From: Linanthus parryae
Taxonomy: Eukaryota; Streptophyta; Magnoliopsida; Ericales; Polemoniaceae
DNA: 64,000 nt
Direction of reading: 5' to 3'
NCBI GenBank assembly: GCA_023055425.1
Contig: JALGPY010000009.1
Location: 17,487,775 to 17,551,774, forward strand
The notes under the pieces were generated by a model that worked only from the letters and a program-made list of their open reading frames with translations, searched no databases and was not told the origin of the DNA. Positions 21,020-34,217 of the stretch are shown here, in pieces (position 1 is the stretch's first letter; each line of letters opens with the position of its first letter). Position numbers and translations under genes: made by a program.

Positions 21020-22836
21020 AATTCCCCCACACTACCCTTTTGCGCGTCCCGAGCAAAATCAATCCTCACACTACGTTTTAATCCACCGAATTGCATACAA
21101 CTACACTAGCCATGTGACACACACAACACACACACCCAATGCAATCTAAATGACTATAAACAATGCAACTTTATTATCAAGCAATACAAAAATTGAAACA
21201 ACACAAATATTTTTTTTCCTTTTTCGTTAGAGATCGGGAAATCTCGCTATCACTAAGCAAAATCATCAAGTTCTCACAAGTCTCTTCCGAAATTTCACAA
21301 CCAATAGCAAGAAATTGAAGTAAAATGATCATACGCACAAGCTCACTAAGGGGTCCCCAAACATCCACCATAAACAATCCAAGACTCGGGCACATCCTTT
21401 AGCTCAGAGGGTGTAGGCATCTTAAGTACTAAGATAGTCTTCCGTCGCCAAGTCATTTGAGGTTTTCAGACCCTCTTAGTTGTTATTGCATTTGAATGCA
21501 AATTGTCCCAGTGACGGGAGACACAACTCCGTGTAATACGGCTTGACTTTAATTTTCCCTATTTTCTCTAATTGGATTGAATCCGAATTCTCCACGTGAA
21601 TGGAGACACATTAGGTTGTTAACCGTTCTAATCCAAGAGAAGATTTTGATTCATTTGTTTTTTCATTATCTTCTATTTTTTTCAACCGTGCATTTGGAGC
21701 TACTAAGTGGTGGCTTTTTCGGTTAACTCTTGAAACCACGTTAAGGGATGGTGGTGTACACTTCCTAACTTCACTTAGGCTAGAGCAATGTACCACATGG
21801 AACCGACTCTACACGAAGGTCCACCCCAGATTTACAAGAGGCCACAAGTTTCCACTCGAAAGCAGACTATTCAACCCCTTAGGACTAAATCCTCCTAGCA
21901 CAATAAAGGAACTAGAGGTATGCCCTTGTCTACTTTCCACATTCCTTGAATACCCGGGACATCCTTTCGTGAAACAGGTGCGCAAGATACTAAGAATTAA
22001 GGTTGTCCTACTACGGCGCTTCCTATTCTTAGAGACTCTTTCACTGAACTCTCTTCAGTTTCAAGCTTCATCAATTATTCTCAAAAACTTCAAAATTTTA
22101 TGGATTTTCGCTTTTATATTTTTTTCAATTTTTTTTTATATTTTCCTAGACTCTATATGCTTTTGGCCAACTCGATTAACCACACGTTTTGGGTAGGGGA
22201 CTCAATAATTAAACGTGCAACAATGCAAAAATGTTAACTAGCACAGTACGACACTAAAACACCACTCTACACTAACCATAAAAACACAGTACTACACAAA
22301 CTACATGTAACAAGGCTATGCAAGACAAAACATGGCTGGTGAAATTATACACAAACTCCCCCACACTTAAGCGTTTCGTTGTCCTCAACGAATTTAGAGA
22401 TCAAGTACGAGATTTCCTCACTTGAATGTGCAGGGGGCGGATCTACACAATTATGGCTCAAAACGTAGAAACAAGAGAGAGAGTTAGAGGTACCTGGGTG
22501 TCCGGACCTACATGGGCAGCGTTGCCGCGAAACTGCAACAAGAGGGGGTCTTGTGGACCATTGACAGTTTCCGGAAAAGTCTCACCTCGCGTCCGGATTC
22601 CGAAGTGCCTACTCACATTCTCTATCGCACGAATCAAGAAGGGGAACCCGGAGCGTCTTCTGTATCTTTGTCTCTGTACACTGATTGAAAGATTTAAAGC
22701 AACTCTCTCTCACCCCTCAAAATCATATATGGAGAACTAAATGAAAAAAAACAGAAATAAATAGCATCGTACTCTACATTGGGTTGCCTCCCAAGCAGCT
22801 CTTGTAATTTAAGGTCGACAGCCCGACCCGGTTACC

Positions 22837-23760
22837 TCAACCGAATAGGATTGTGGAGGCTTCTTTATCCCTCCACTTCTTCTTCTTCCACCATCTCTTT
22901 TCAATGACTTTGTGTGCACCCCTGTGCTCTGAAGAAGGAGAGTTGTGGAAGCTGACTCCTTTCATTTTGAAATTAATCTTCTTGAGAAACTTCCACCAAG
23001 TACCACTGGGCTCAAATGAATCTTTGGCCATAAAATCATCCCAGTAATATCTAATTTGTGCTAGATACTCTTCACATGACCCATTGAATTCATCCACACC
23101 CCCACACTTGTTGATTTCCAACTCCTCGACTATGGCATATGGATCATCAATAAAGTAGCCAATATGACAAGGAATTGAAAATTTCTCATGAAGCTCTTCC
23201 CCATAAGAATCTCCATACACAAGTCTTTCCAACTCTTCACAGACTTGATTAATCTGAGATACGGAGAATTCATCGAAAGTATGAGTAGGGGATTTTACCT
23301 CAATAGGTATGGGCACAAGTGAATCATAAGCTTCATTGCCGGCACACCCCAGGCTTCCAATGCTGGTGTCTTCCCATTTATGCCAAGGATGTGAGGGCGC
23401 CTGCGGTCTTGGCTTGCAATACGGCAGGTCTTCCCATCTTCAGCACACAGGTCCACCCCAATCTGAATCAGAATCTGAGTCCTCATAAATGGCAGAGTCC
23501 ACCAATGGTTCCTGGACACTGCAATCTTCGTTCGGCTCAGGTATCCCTTCTTCCACTTGTGGTGGGGATGATGAAAGTTCAATTTTTGGCTCACTGTCAT
23601 ATGGCACGGTCTCTTCTTGTGGCTCTTTAATGCTTGATTCCCCTGCTGTTGACAATTTTCTATTCGTTTCTTTATCCTTTCCATCATCTCCCTCACGTAT
23701 TCCCTACCTGTGGCAGAATCCTCTTGTGGCACCTGTGCTGCTATGGACAAAAATTTGGCG
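22837..23760 (-). pseudogene. ORF B, unit 1, interrupted
   Basis: ORF B with a CGA-to-TGA change after the GGPVC residues at about 23440, splitting it into an N-terminal 71-codon part (23655-23440) and a C-terminal part restarting near 23316. The rest is colinear with unit 2. Confidence 0.6.
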
Positions 23761-24047
23761 CACACTTCGATGTCGTCCATAATACTTCGCCGTTCTGCCA
23801 TAATTGCTGATGAATTTTCTTGGTGCTGATGAAGCTGAGGTGGATGAATTTGGCATGGGTCCCTATTGTCATGATAAATGCCGCTCCGATAGAACCAAAC
23901 TATGCATGCATCCTCTTCTTCATGATTACCACTGCAGTAGAAACAGTATGGGGGACCTGAATGATAGTCCTCACTCCACATGCTTAGTAGAATCTCCTGC
24001 TTCCTGTGGTCCTGAGAAAACAAACTCAAAAGACACGCATGAAGCAC
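23640..24047 (-). CDS. ORF A, unit 1 (zinc-knuckle-like, unknown)
   Basis: The same reading frame as ORF A of unit 2, with a few substitutions (QIHPPQLHQ, ENSSAIM, STVIVCAK-type changes). It stays open to 23295, overlapping the ORF B frame. It begins about 80 nt from the primer binding site. Confidence 0.5.
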
Positions 24048-24153
24048 AGAGATAGAGAATAGAACAAAATAAAACTAAACTTAAATAAAAGTACTATAAA
24101 CTAATTCCTAACTAAATAATCTACCGCTGTCCCTGGCAACGGCGCCAAAAACT

Positions 24154-26047
24154 TGACGCGATTTCTTAACGCGTATGCGCAAGTGCACGGTCAAGTAATA
24201 TAGGGGTGGTATCTCAACCCCGAGTTATCAACCCCACGAGGACAGACTTCATATATCAAATTAGTTATTTAATTTAGAGTACGGTGCAGGAGGAAAGATT
24301 TGATTGATTTTAGAAATTTAAATAACAACTAAGCTAATATTTTTGTATTTTTTGTATTTTTATATTTAGGAAACGAGATATGGAGAAACTAGGCAATCTC
24401 TAGATCACCTAGGGCTGTAGACGATTTCCGGTTCAGCTATGTAACACGTAAATTCTATTCTAGTTCAGCCGGGTAATTGCACTGACAATCTCCTGTTGGT
24501 CTCATGTCAGTTTACGTCTCGGTTAACTACAATCTCCTCTCGGTCTCATGTTGTCTACCAGTCCGTTCTAGCAGGTCATCTACAGGTACGATAAGGGCTA
24601 GTCGGCCCACCGTTTCACGGAACAGCTAAATAATCCTACCGAATCTACCCACACTAGGACAATCCTAACACTTCTCCTTTTCGGTCTCGGTGATTCGGGA
24701 TTGTGTTTAAATTATCTACACAATTAGGTTGAGTCACTGTCGTGCACTCATCTAATTAGCTAGCACGTCCGGGTAGCTACTCCATTCATACTAAGGATTA
24801 AGCATAGAACAAGAACATGTAACTAGAATGAATATTAACTTTAAGAAAGAAATTGATTCACAAAATAAACCCTAGTTTCTTTGAATATCAAATCATAATT
24901 TAATCGTGTCAATAGACTAAGATCAACAACAAGTTCAAGAAACTAACACTCAATTGAAGAATCAAATTAAAACGCATGAAACAAAGTATGAAATCGAGAA
25001 AATAACCGTCTACATAAACCCTAGGCTCTCGTAGAGATGCCTAGAAAAGTATTTAGCTAAGAAGAATCAACCAAACACGGTGCAATAGTTTCTCCATACA
25101 AAGATTGAGAAAGAAGAAGAAGAAAATCCAAAAATCTAGTTCTCCAATGGTGGGTTTTGTGTTCTCTTCGTCCCCGTCTTCGTCCTTGTCGTCCTCCCTA
25201 TTTTTCCTGCTCCAAATATGCGTGATTCCTCCCTTTAGGACGGACTCATAGGTTAGAAGAATTCCCCAAAACTCAAACTCTTTAAAAATTACAAAACAGC
25301 CCAAAAAATTTCGATTTATCCCTCTGTTCGCACGAACAAACGGGTGCTCGCACGAACAGATATTTACTCTCTGTTCGCACGAACACTTTTTTTGTTCCCA
25401 CAAACATTCAGCTTTTTTTTCACCTTTTCGCACGAACAAACGGGTGTTCGCACGAACATATATTAACTCTTTGTTCGCACGAACACTTTTTTTGTTCCCA
25501 CAAATTTTCAGCTTTTTTTTCACCTTTTCTTGGCTGTCCCAAAATTTTTCTAAGTGTTTTTATGAACTCAGATTTTCATCCTCTTCGACAGACCTTAACT
25601 TTCTCGTCCGATCTCCGTTTTAGCTCCGTGACCTATTGTTGGAATGCTCTTTGAGTATACTTTAATTTTCCACTGGTCTCACTCCAAAATGTATTGTAGA
25701 ACTCGAGATACAATCAAATTAGTTGAGATCGGTCACTTTTTCTCCTCCGACTTTGCTTCTCTTGCTTCCTCTTGAGTTTGCTTTGTTTCCGAAGTTCGTT
25801 TCATGCCTCCTAGTCATCGTTTAGCATCCGTTCCTGTCAAGACAACATGAAAAACCATACCAAGCGATTATATTTGAAAAATAACTTCGAAATATGAATC
25901 GAAACACCCGGATTAATAATAAAGTGCTAAAAACTCAACTTTCTACGTTTTCTCAACATTCATAGTGTACAACTCATATTTCACCCCCGGAATCAAGCAA
26001 AATGATATTAAATATGCAAGAAATATAACTCTAATAAAGAGTTATCA
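24154..26047 (-). repeat. array LTR2 (mosaic)
   Basis: 1894 bp. The left ~170 bp carry LTR6-type variants (CTTAACGCG, ACTTCATATATC, AAATAACAAC); the remainder carries LTR1-type variants (GCCGGGTAATTGCACTG and the 100-bp duplication). PPT to the right at 26048-26060. Confidence 0.9.
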
Positions 26048-27867
26048 AATTCCCCCACACTACCCTTTTGCGCGTCCCGAGCAAAATCAATCCTCACACT
26101 ACGTTTTAATCCACCGAATTGCATACAACTACACTAGCCATGTGACACACACAACACACACACCCTATGCAATCTAAATGACTATAAACAATGCAACTTT
26201 ATTATCAAGCAATGCAAAAATTGAAACAACACAAATATTTTTTTTCCTTTTTCGTTAGAGATCGGGAAATCTCGCTATCACTAAGAAAAATCATCAAGTT
26301 CTCACAAGTCTCTTCCGAAATTTCACAAACAATAGCAAGAAATTGAAGTAAAATGATCATACGCACAAGCTCACTAAGGGGTCCCCAAACATCCACCATA
26401 AACAATCCAAGACTCGGGCACATCCTTTAGCTCAGAGGGTGTAGGCATCTTAAGTACTAAGACAGTCTTCCGTCGCCAAGTCATTTGAGGTTTTCAGACC
26501 CTCTTAGTTGTTATTGCATTTGAATGCAAATTGTCCCAGTGACGGGAGACACAACTCCGTGTAATACGGCTTGACTTTAATTTTCCCTATTTTCTCTAAT
26601 TGGATTGAATCCGAATTCTCCACGTGAATGGAGACACATTAGGTTGTTAACCGTTCTAATCCAAGAGAAGATTTTGATTCATTTGTTTTTTCATTATCTT
26701 CTATTTTTTTCAACCGTGCATTTGGAGCTACTAAGTGGTGGCTTTTTCGGTTAACTCTTGAAACCACGTTAAGGGATGGTGGTGTACACTTCCTAACTTC
26801 ACTTAGGCTAGAGCAATGTACCACATGGAACCGACTCTACACGAAGGTCCACCCCAGATTTACAAGAGGCCACAAGTTTCCACTCGAAAGCAGACTATTC
26901 AACCCCTTAGGACTAAATCCTCCTAGCACAATAAAGGAACTAGAGGTATGCCCTTGTCTACTTTCCACATTCCCTGAATACCCGGGACATCCTTTCGTGA
27001 AACAGGTGCGCAAGATACTAAGAATTAAGGTTGTCCTACTACGGCGCTTCCTATTCTTAGAGACTCTTTCACTGAACTCTCTTCAGTTTCAAGCTTCATC
27101 AATTTCCCTTATTCTCAAAAACTTCAAAATTTTATGGATTTTCGCTTTTCTATTTTTTTCAATTTTTTCATATTTTCCTAGACTCTATATGCTTTTGGCT
27201 AACTCGATTAACCACACGTTTTGGGTAGGGGACTCAATAATTAAACGTGCAACAATGCAAAAATATTAACTAGCACAGTACGACACTAAAACACCACTCT
27301 ACACTAACCACAAAAACACAGTACTACACAAACTACATGTAACAAGGCTATGCAAGACAAAACATGGCTGGTGAAATTATACACAAACTCCCCCACACTT
27401 AAGCGTTTCGTTGTCCTCAACGAATTTAGAGATCAAGTACGAGATTTCCTCACTTGAATGTGCAGGCGGTGGATCTACACAATTATGGCTCAAAACGTAG
27501 AAACAAGAGAGAGAGTTAGAGGTACCTGGGTGTCCGGACCTACATGGGCAGCGTTGCCGCGAAACTGCAACAAGAGGGGGTCTTGTGGACCATTGACAGT
27601 TTCCGGAAAAGTCTCACCTCGCGTCCGGATTCCGAAGTGCCTACTCACATTCTCTATCGCACGCATCAAGAAGGGGAACCCGGAGCGTCTTCTGTATCTG
27701 TGTCCCTGTACACTGATTGAAAGATTAAAGCAACTCTCTCTCACCCCTCAAAATCATATATGGAGAACTAAATGAAAAAAAACAGAAATAAATAGCATCG
27801 TACTCTACATTGGGTTGCCTCCCAAGCAGCGCTTGTAATTTAAGGTCGACAGCCCGACCCGGTTACC

Positions 27868-28740
27868 TCAACCGAATAGGATTGTGGAGGCTTCTTTATC
27901 CCTCCACATCTTCTTCTTCCACCATCTCTTTTCAATGACTTTGTGTGCACCCCTGTGCTCTGAAGAAGGAGAGTTGTGGAAGCTGGCTCCTTTCATTTTG
28001 AAATTAATCTTCTTGAGAAACTTCCACCAAGTACCACTGGGCTCAAATGAATCTTTGGCCATAAAATCATCCCAGTAATATCTAATTTGTGCTAGATACT
28101 CTTCACATGACCCATTGAATTCATCCACACCCCCACACTTGTTGATTTCCAACTCCTCGACTATGGCATATGGATCATCAATAAAGTAGCCAATATGACA
28201 TGGAATTGAAAATTTCTCATGATGCTCTTCCCCATAAGAATCTCCATACACAAGTCTTTCCAACTCTTCACAGACTTGATTAATCTGAGATACGGAGAAT
28301 TCATCGAAAGTATGAGTAGGGGATTTTACCTCAATAGGTATGGGCACAAGTGAATCATAAGCTTCATTGCCGGCACACCCCAGTCTTCCAATGCTGGTGT
28401 CTTCCCATTTATGCCAAGGATGTGAGGGCGCCTGCGGTCTTGGCTCGCAATACGGCAGGTCTTCCCATCTTCGGCACACAGGTCCACCCCAATCTGAATC
28501 AGAATCTGAGTCCTCATAAATGGCAGAGTCCACCAATGGTTCCTGGACAATGCAATCTTCGTTCGGCTCAGGTATCCCTTCTTCCACTTGTGGTGGGGAT
28601 GATGAAAGTTCAATTTTTGGCTCACTGTCATATGGCACGGTCTCTTCTTGTGGCTCTTTAATGCTTGATTCCCCTGCTGTTGACAATTTTCTATTCGTTT
28701 CTTTATCCTTTCCATCATCTCCCTCACGTATTCCCTACCT
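27868..28740 (-). CDS. ORF B, unit 2: unknown acidic protein, 272 codons intact
   Basis: The frame is open from a TAG near 28742 and there is no ATG near its start: the conserved part begins KLSTAGESSIKEPQEETVPY, where the first possible start is TTG at 28686. So it is probably the downstream part of an A-B protein or starts at a non-ATG codon. The N-terminal third is acidic and Ser/Pro-rich (PKIELSSSPPQVEEGIPEPN); the middle has WEDLPYCEPRPQAPSHPWHK; then SQINQVCEELERLVYGDSYG, CGGVDEFNGSCEEYLAQIRY and YWDDFMAKDSF; the C-terminus is basic and aromatic (KRWWKKKMWRDKEASTILFG). No transmembrane segment, protease, RT or integrase motif is seen. It ends 20-30 bp before the GGTAACCGGGTCGGG block shared with element A. 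Three of five units keep it intact, which may reflect recent duplication rather than selection. Confidence 0.55.
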
Positions 28741-29078
28741 GTGGTAGAATCCTCTTGTGGCACCTGTGCAGCTATGGACAAAAATTTGGCGCACACTTCG
28801 ATGTCCTCCATAATACTTCGCCGTTCTGCCATAATTGCTGATGAATCTTCTTGGTGCTGATGAATCTGAGGTGGATGAACTTGGCATGGGTCCCTATTGT
28901 CATGATAAATGCCGCTCCGATAGAACCAAACTATGCATGCGTCCTCTTCTTCATGATTACCACTGCAGTAGAAACAGTATGGGGGACCTGAATGATAGTC
29001 CTCACTCCACATGCTTAGTAGAATCTCCTGCTTCCTGTGGTCCTGAGAAAACAAACTCAAAAGACACGCATGAAGCAC
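28690..29078 (-). CDS. ORF A, unit 2: unknown protein with zinc-knuckle-like motif
   Basis: First ATG after the PBS. It reads MLHACLLSLFSQDHRKQEIL, MWSEDYHSGPPYCFYCSGNH, EEEDACIVWF, MAERRSIMEDIEVCAKFLSI, GREYVREMMERIKKRIENC. CFYCSGNHEEEDAC has CX2CX3HX5C spacing, close to but not the same as the CX2CX4HX4C retroviral knuckle. A helical, charged segment follows. The frame remains open to 28326, but from about 28690 the alternative frame (ORF B) has the more protein-like composition, so I end the call there. A -1 shift would join A to B; no canonical slippery heptamer is seen in the overlap. The N-terminus may begin at the second methionine, MWSEDYH. Possibly a reduced gag; not identified. Confidence 0.5.
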
Positions 29079-29184
29079 AGAGATAGAGAATAGAACAAAA
29101 TAAAACTAAACTTAAATAAAAGTACTATAAACTAATTCCTAACTAAATAATCTACCGCTGTCCCCGGCAACGGCGCCAAAAACT

Positions 29185-31078
29185 TGACGCGATTTCTTAA
29201 CGCGTATGCGCAAGTGCACGGTCAAGTAATATAGGGGTGGTATTTCAACCCCGAGTTATCAACCCCACGAGGACAGACTTCATATATCTAATTAGTTATT
29301 TAATTTAGAGTACAGTGCAGGAGGAAAGATTTGATTGATTTTAGAAATTTAAATAACAACTAAGCTAATATTTTTGTATTTTTTTTATTTTTATATTTAG
29401 GAAACGAGATATGGAGAAACTAGGCAATCTCTAGATCACCTAGGGCTGTAGACGATTTCCGGTTCAGCTATGTAACACGTAAATTCTATTCTAGTTCAGC
29501 CGGGTAATTGCACTGACAATCTCCTGTTGGTCTCATGTCAGTTTACGTCTCGGTTAACTACAATCTCCTCTCGGTCTCATGTTGTCTACCAGTCCGTTCT
29601 AGAAGGTCATCTACAGGTACGATAACGGCTAGTCGGCCATCCGTTTCACGGAACAGCTAAATAATCCTACCGAATCTACCCACACTAGGCCAATCCTAAC
29701 ACTTCTCCTTTTCGGTCTCCGTGATTCGGGATTGTGTTTAAATTATCTACACAATTAGGTTGAGTCACTGTCGTGCACTCATCTAATTAGCTAGCACGTC
29801 CGGGTAGCTACTCCATTCATACTAAGGATTAAGCATAGAACAAGAACATGTAACTAGAATGAATATTAACTTTAAGAAAGAAATTGATTCACAAAATAAA
29901 CCCTAGTTTCTTTGAATATCAAATCATATCTTAATCGTGTCAATAGACTAAGATCAACAACAAGTTCAAGAAACTAACACTCAATTGAAGAATCAAATTA
30001 AAACGCATGAAACAAAGTATGAAATAGAGAAAATAACCGTCTACATAAACTCTAGGCTCTCGTAGAGATGCCTAGAAAAGTATTTAGCTAAGAAGAATCA
30101 ACCAAACACGGTGAAATAGTTTCTCCATACAAAGATTGAGAAAGAAGAAGAAGAAAATCCAAAAATCTAGTTCTCCAAAGGTGGGTTTTGTGTTCTCTTC
30201 GTCCCCGTCTTCGTCCTTGTCGTCCTCCCTATTTTTCCTGCTCCAAATATGCGTGATTCCTCCCTTTAGGACGGACTCATAGGTTAGAAGAATTCCCCAA
30301 AACTCAAACTCTTTAAAAATTACAAAACAGCCCAAAAAATTTCGATTTATCCCTCTGTTCGCACGAACAAACGGGTGCTCGCACGAACAGATATTTACTC
30401 TCTGTTCGCACGAACACTTTTTTTGTTCCCACAAACATTCAGCTTTTTTTTCACCTTTTCGCACGAACAAACGGGTGTTCGCACGAACAGATATTAACTC
30501 TCTGTTCGCACGAACACTTTTTTTGTTCCCACAAATTTTCAGCTTTTTTTTCACCTTTTCTTGGCTGTCCCAAAATTTTTCTAAGTGTTTTTATGAACTC
30601 AGATTTTCATCCTCTTCGACAGACCTTAACTTTCTCGTCCGATCTCCGTTTTAGCTCCGTGACCTATTGTTGGAAAGCTCTTTGAGTATACTTTAATTTT
30701 CCACTGGTCTCACTCCAAAATGTATTGTAGAACTCGAGATACAATCAAAATAGTTGAGATCGGTCACTTTTTCTCCTCCGACTTTGCTTCTCTTGCTTCC
30801 TCTTGAGTTTGCTTTGTTTCCGAAGTTCGTTTCATGCCTCCTAGTCATCGTTTAGCATCCGTTCCTGTCAAGACAACATGAAAAACCATACCAAGCGATT
30901 ATATTTGAAAAATAACTTCGAAATATGAATCGAAACACCCGGATTAATAATAAAGTGCTAAAAACTCAACTTTCTACGTTTTCTCAACATTCATAGTGTA
31001 CAACTCATATTTCACCCCCGGAATCACGCAAAATGATATTAAATATGCAAGAAATATAACTCTAATAAAGAGTTATCA
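29185..31078 (-). repeat. array LTR3 (mosaic)
   Basis: 1894 bp, same mosaic structure as LTR2. It shares GTGAAATAG and TTCTAGAAGG variants with LTR4 and LTR5 only. PPT at 31079-31091. Confidence 0.9.
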
Positions 31079-32900
31079 AATTCCCCCACACTACCCTTTT
31101 GCGCGTCCCGAGCAAAATCAATCCTCACACTACGTTTTAATCCACCGAATTGCATACAAATACACTAGCCATGTGACACACACAACACACACACCCAATG
31201 CAATCTAAATGACTATAAACAATGAAACTTTATTATCAAGCAATGCAAAAATTGAAACATTACAAATATTTTTTTTCCTTTTTCGTTAGAGATCGGGAAA
31301 TCTCGCTATCACTAAGCAAAATCATCAAGTTCTCACAAGTCTCTTCCGAAATTTCACAACCAATAGCAAGAAATTGAAGTAAAATGATCATACGCACAAG
31401 CTCACTAAGGGGTCCCCAAACATCCACCATAAACAATCCAAGACTCGGGCACATCCTTTAGCTCAGAGGGTGTAGGCATCTTAAGTACTAAGATAGTCTT
31501 CCGTCGCCAAGTCATTTGAGGTTTTCAGACCCTCTTAGTTGTTATTGCATTTGAATGCAAATTGTCCCAGTGACGGGAGACACAACTCCGTGTAATACGG
31601 CTTGAATTTAATTTTCCCTATTTTCTCTAATTGGATTGAATCCAAATTCTCCACGTGAATGGAGACACATTAGGTTGTTAACCGTTCTAATCCAAGAGAA
31701 GATTTTGATTCATTTGTTTTTTCATTATCTTCTATTTTTTTCAACCGTGCATTTGGAGCTACTAAGTGGTGGCTTTTTCGGTTAACTCTTGAAACCACGT
31801 TAAGGGATGGTGGTGTACACTTCCTAACTTCACTTAGGCTAGAGCAATGTACCACATGGAACCGACTCTACATGAAGGTCCACCCCAGATTTACAAGAGG
31901 CCACAAGTTTCCACTCGAAAGCAGACTATTCAACCCCTTAGGACTAAATCCTCCTAGCACAATAAAGGAACTAGAGGTATGCCCTTGTCTACTTTCCACA
32001 TTCCCTGAATACCCGGGACATCCTTTCGTGAAACAGGTGCGCAAGATACTAAGAATTAAGGTTGTCCTACTACGGCGCTTCCTATTCTTAGAGACTCTTT
32101 CACTGAACTCTCTTCAGTTTCAAGCTTCATCAATTTCCCTTATTCTCAAAAACTTCAAAATGTTATGGATTTTCGCTTTTCTATTTTTTTCAATTTTTTT
32201 CATATTTTCCTAGACTCTATATGCTTTTGGCTAACTCGATTAACCACACGTTTTGGGTAGGGGACTCAATAATTAAACGTGCAACAATGCAAAAATATTA
32301 ACTAGCACAGTACGACACTAAAACACCACTCTACACTAACCACAAAAACACAGTACTACACAAACTACATGTAACAAGGCTATGCAAGACAAAACATGGC
32401 TGGTGAAATTATACACAAACTCCCCCACACTTAAGCGTTTCGTTGTCCTCAACGAATTTAGAGATCAAGTACGAGATTTCCTCACTTGAATGTGCAGGCG
32501 GTGGATCTACACAATTATGGCTCAAAACGTAGAAACAAGAGAGAGAGTTAGAGGTACCTAGGTGTCCGGACCTACATGGGCAGCGTTGCTGCGAAACTGC
32601 AACAAGAGGGGGTCTTGTGGACCATTGACAGTTTCCGGAAAAGTCTCACCTCGCGTACGGATTCCGAAGTGCCTACTCACATTCTCTATCGCACGCATCA
32701 AGAAGGGGAACCCGGAGCGTCTTCTGTACCTGTGTCCCTGTACACTGATTGAAAGATTTAAAGCAACTCTCTCTCACCCCTCAAAATCATATATGGAGAA
32801 CTAAATGAAAAAAAACAGAAATAAATAGCATCGTACTCTACATTGGGTTGCCTCCCAAGCAGCGCTTGTAATTTAAGGTCGACAGCCCGACCCGGTTACC

Positions 32901-33773
32901 TCAACCGAATAGGATTGTGGAGGCTTCTTTATCCCTCCACTTCTTCTTCTTCCACCATCTCTTTTCAATGACTTTGTGTGCACCCCTGTGCTCTGAAGAA
33001 GGAGAGTTGTGGAAGCTGACTCCTTTCATTTTGAAATTAATCTTCTTGAGAAACTTCCACCAAGTACCACTGGGCTCAAATGAATCTTTGGCCATAAAAT
33101 CATCCCAGTAATATCTAATTTGTGCTAGATACTCTTCACATGACCCATTGAATTCATCCACACCCCCACACTTGTTGATTTCCAACTCCTCGACTATGGC
33201 ATATGGATCATCAATAAAGTAGCCAATATGACAAGGAATTGAAAATTTCTCATGATGCTCTTCCCCATAAGAATCTCCATACACAAGTCTTTCCAACTCT
33301 TCACAGACTTGATTAATCTGAGATACGGAGAATTCATCGAAAGTATGAGTAGGGGATTTTACCTCAATAGGTATGGGCACAAGTGAATCATAAGCTTCAT
33401 TGCCGGCACACCCCAGGCTTCCAATGTTGGTGTCTTCCCATTTATGCCAAGGATGTGAGGGCGCCTGCGGTCTTGGCTCGCAATACGGCAGGTCTTCCCA
33501 TCTTCGGCACACAGGTCCACCCCAATCTGAATCAGAATCTAAGTCCTCATAAATGGCAGAGTCCACCAATGGTTCCTGGACACTGCAATCTTCGTTCGGC
33601 TCAGGTATCCCTTCTTCCACTTGTGGTGGGGATGATGAAAGTTCAATTTTTGGCTCACTGTCATATGGCACGGTCTCTTCTTGTGGCTCTTTAATGCTTG
33701 ATTCCCCTGCTGTTGACAATTTTCTATTCGTTTCTTTATCCTTTCCATCATCTCCCTCACGTATTCCCTACCT
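32901..33773 (-). CDS. ORF B, unit 3, intact
   Basis: 272 codons open from the TTG position (33719). It has YEDLDSDSD in place of YEDSDSDSD; otherwise equal to unit 4 apart from isolated changes. Confidence 0.55.
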
Positions 33774-34111
33774 GTGGTAGAATCCTCTTGTGGCACCTGT
33801 GCAGCTATGGACAAAAATTTGGCGCACACTTCGATGTCCTCCATAATACTTCGCCGTTCTGCCATAATTGCTGATGAATCTTCTTGGTGCTGATGAATCT
33901 GAGGTGGATGAACTTGGCATGGGTCCCTATTGTCATGATAAATGCCGCTCCGATAGAACCAAACTATGCATGCGTCCTCTTCTTCATGATTACCACTGCA
34001 GTAGAAACAGTATGGGGGACCTGAATGATAGTCCTCACTCCACATGCTTAGTAGAATCTCCTGCTTCCTGTGGTCCTGAGAAAACAAACTCAAAAGACAC
34101 GCATGAAGCAC
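33723..34111 (-). CDS. ORF A, unit 3
   Basis: As unit 2, with the knuckle-like motif intact. In this copy the overlapping part of the frame ends early, at 33539, because of the G-to-A change that in frame B is only a serine-to-leucine substitution. Confidence 0.5.
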
Positions 34112-34217
34112 AGAGATAGAGAATAGAACAAAATAAAACTAAACTTAAATAAAAGTACTATAAACTAATTCCTAACTAAATAATCTACCGCTGTCCCCGG
34201 CAACGGCGCCAAAAATT

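Larger units (their letters stand above)
21020..24153 (-). mobile_element. array internal region 1
   Basis: Runs from the PPT at 21020 to the PBS at 24130-24147, which has one private change (CCCTGG for CCCCGG). The left 1.8 kb (21033-22836) is noncoding 3' sequence, with a second GTGTGGGGGAGTT tract on the minus strand near 22355 and the two blocks shared with element A. Coding frames occupy 22837-24047. Confidence 0.85.
26048..29184 (-). mobile_element. array internal region 2
   Basis: 3137 bp between LTR2 and LTR3, with the PBS intact at 29161-29178. Both ORFs are open. The 3' noncoding part is 26061-27867. Confidence 0.85.
31079..34217 (-). mobile_element. array internal region 3
   Basis: 3139 bp; PBS at 34194-34211. 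Nearly identical to region 4: the few differences I could find include CATGAAGG against CACGAAGG near 31871, and a G-to-A near 33541. Confidence 0.85.

Noticed and set aside
21611..21796. 61-codon minus frame identical in all five units
   Set aside because: It sits in the 3' noncoding region; identity is explained by recent array growth, and no family or start signal is seen.
22426..22740. Plus-strand 104-codon frame (RVRGTWVSGPTWAAL) in every array unit
   Set aside because: Antisense to the element, shortened by a stop in units 3-5, with no domain. The units are too similar for conservation to mean anything.
29040..29056. Splice acceptor (TTTTCTCAG) inside ORF A as evidence for a spliced transcript
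   Set aside because: No matching donor could be placed with confidence, and the motif is common in pyrimidine-rich sequence.
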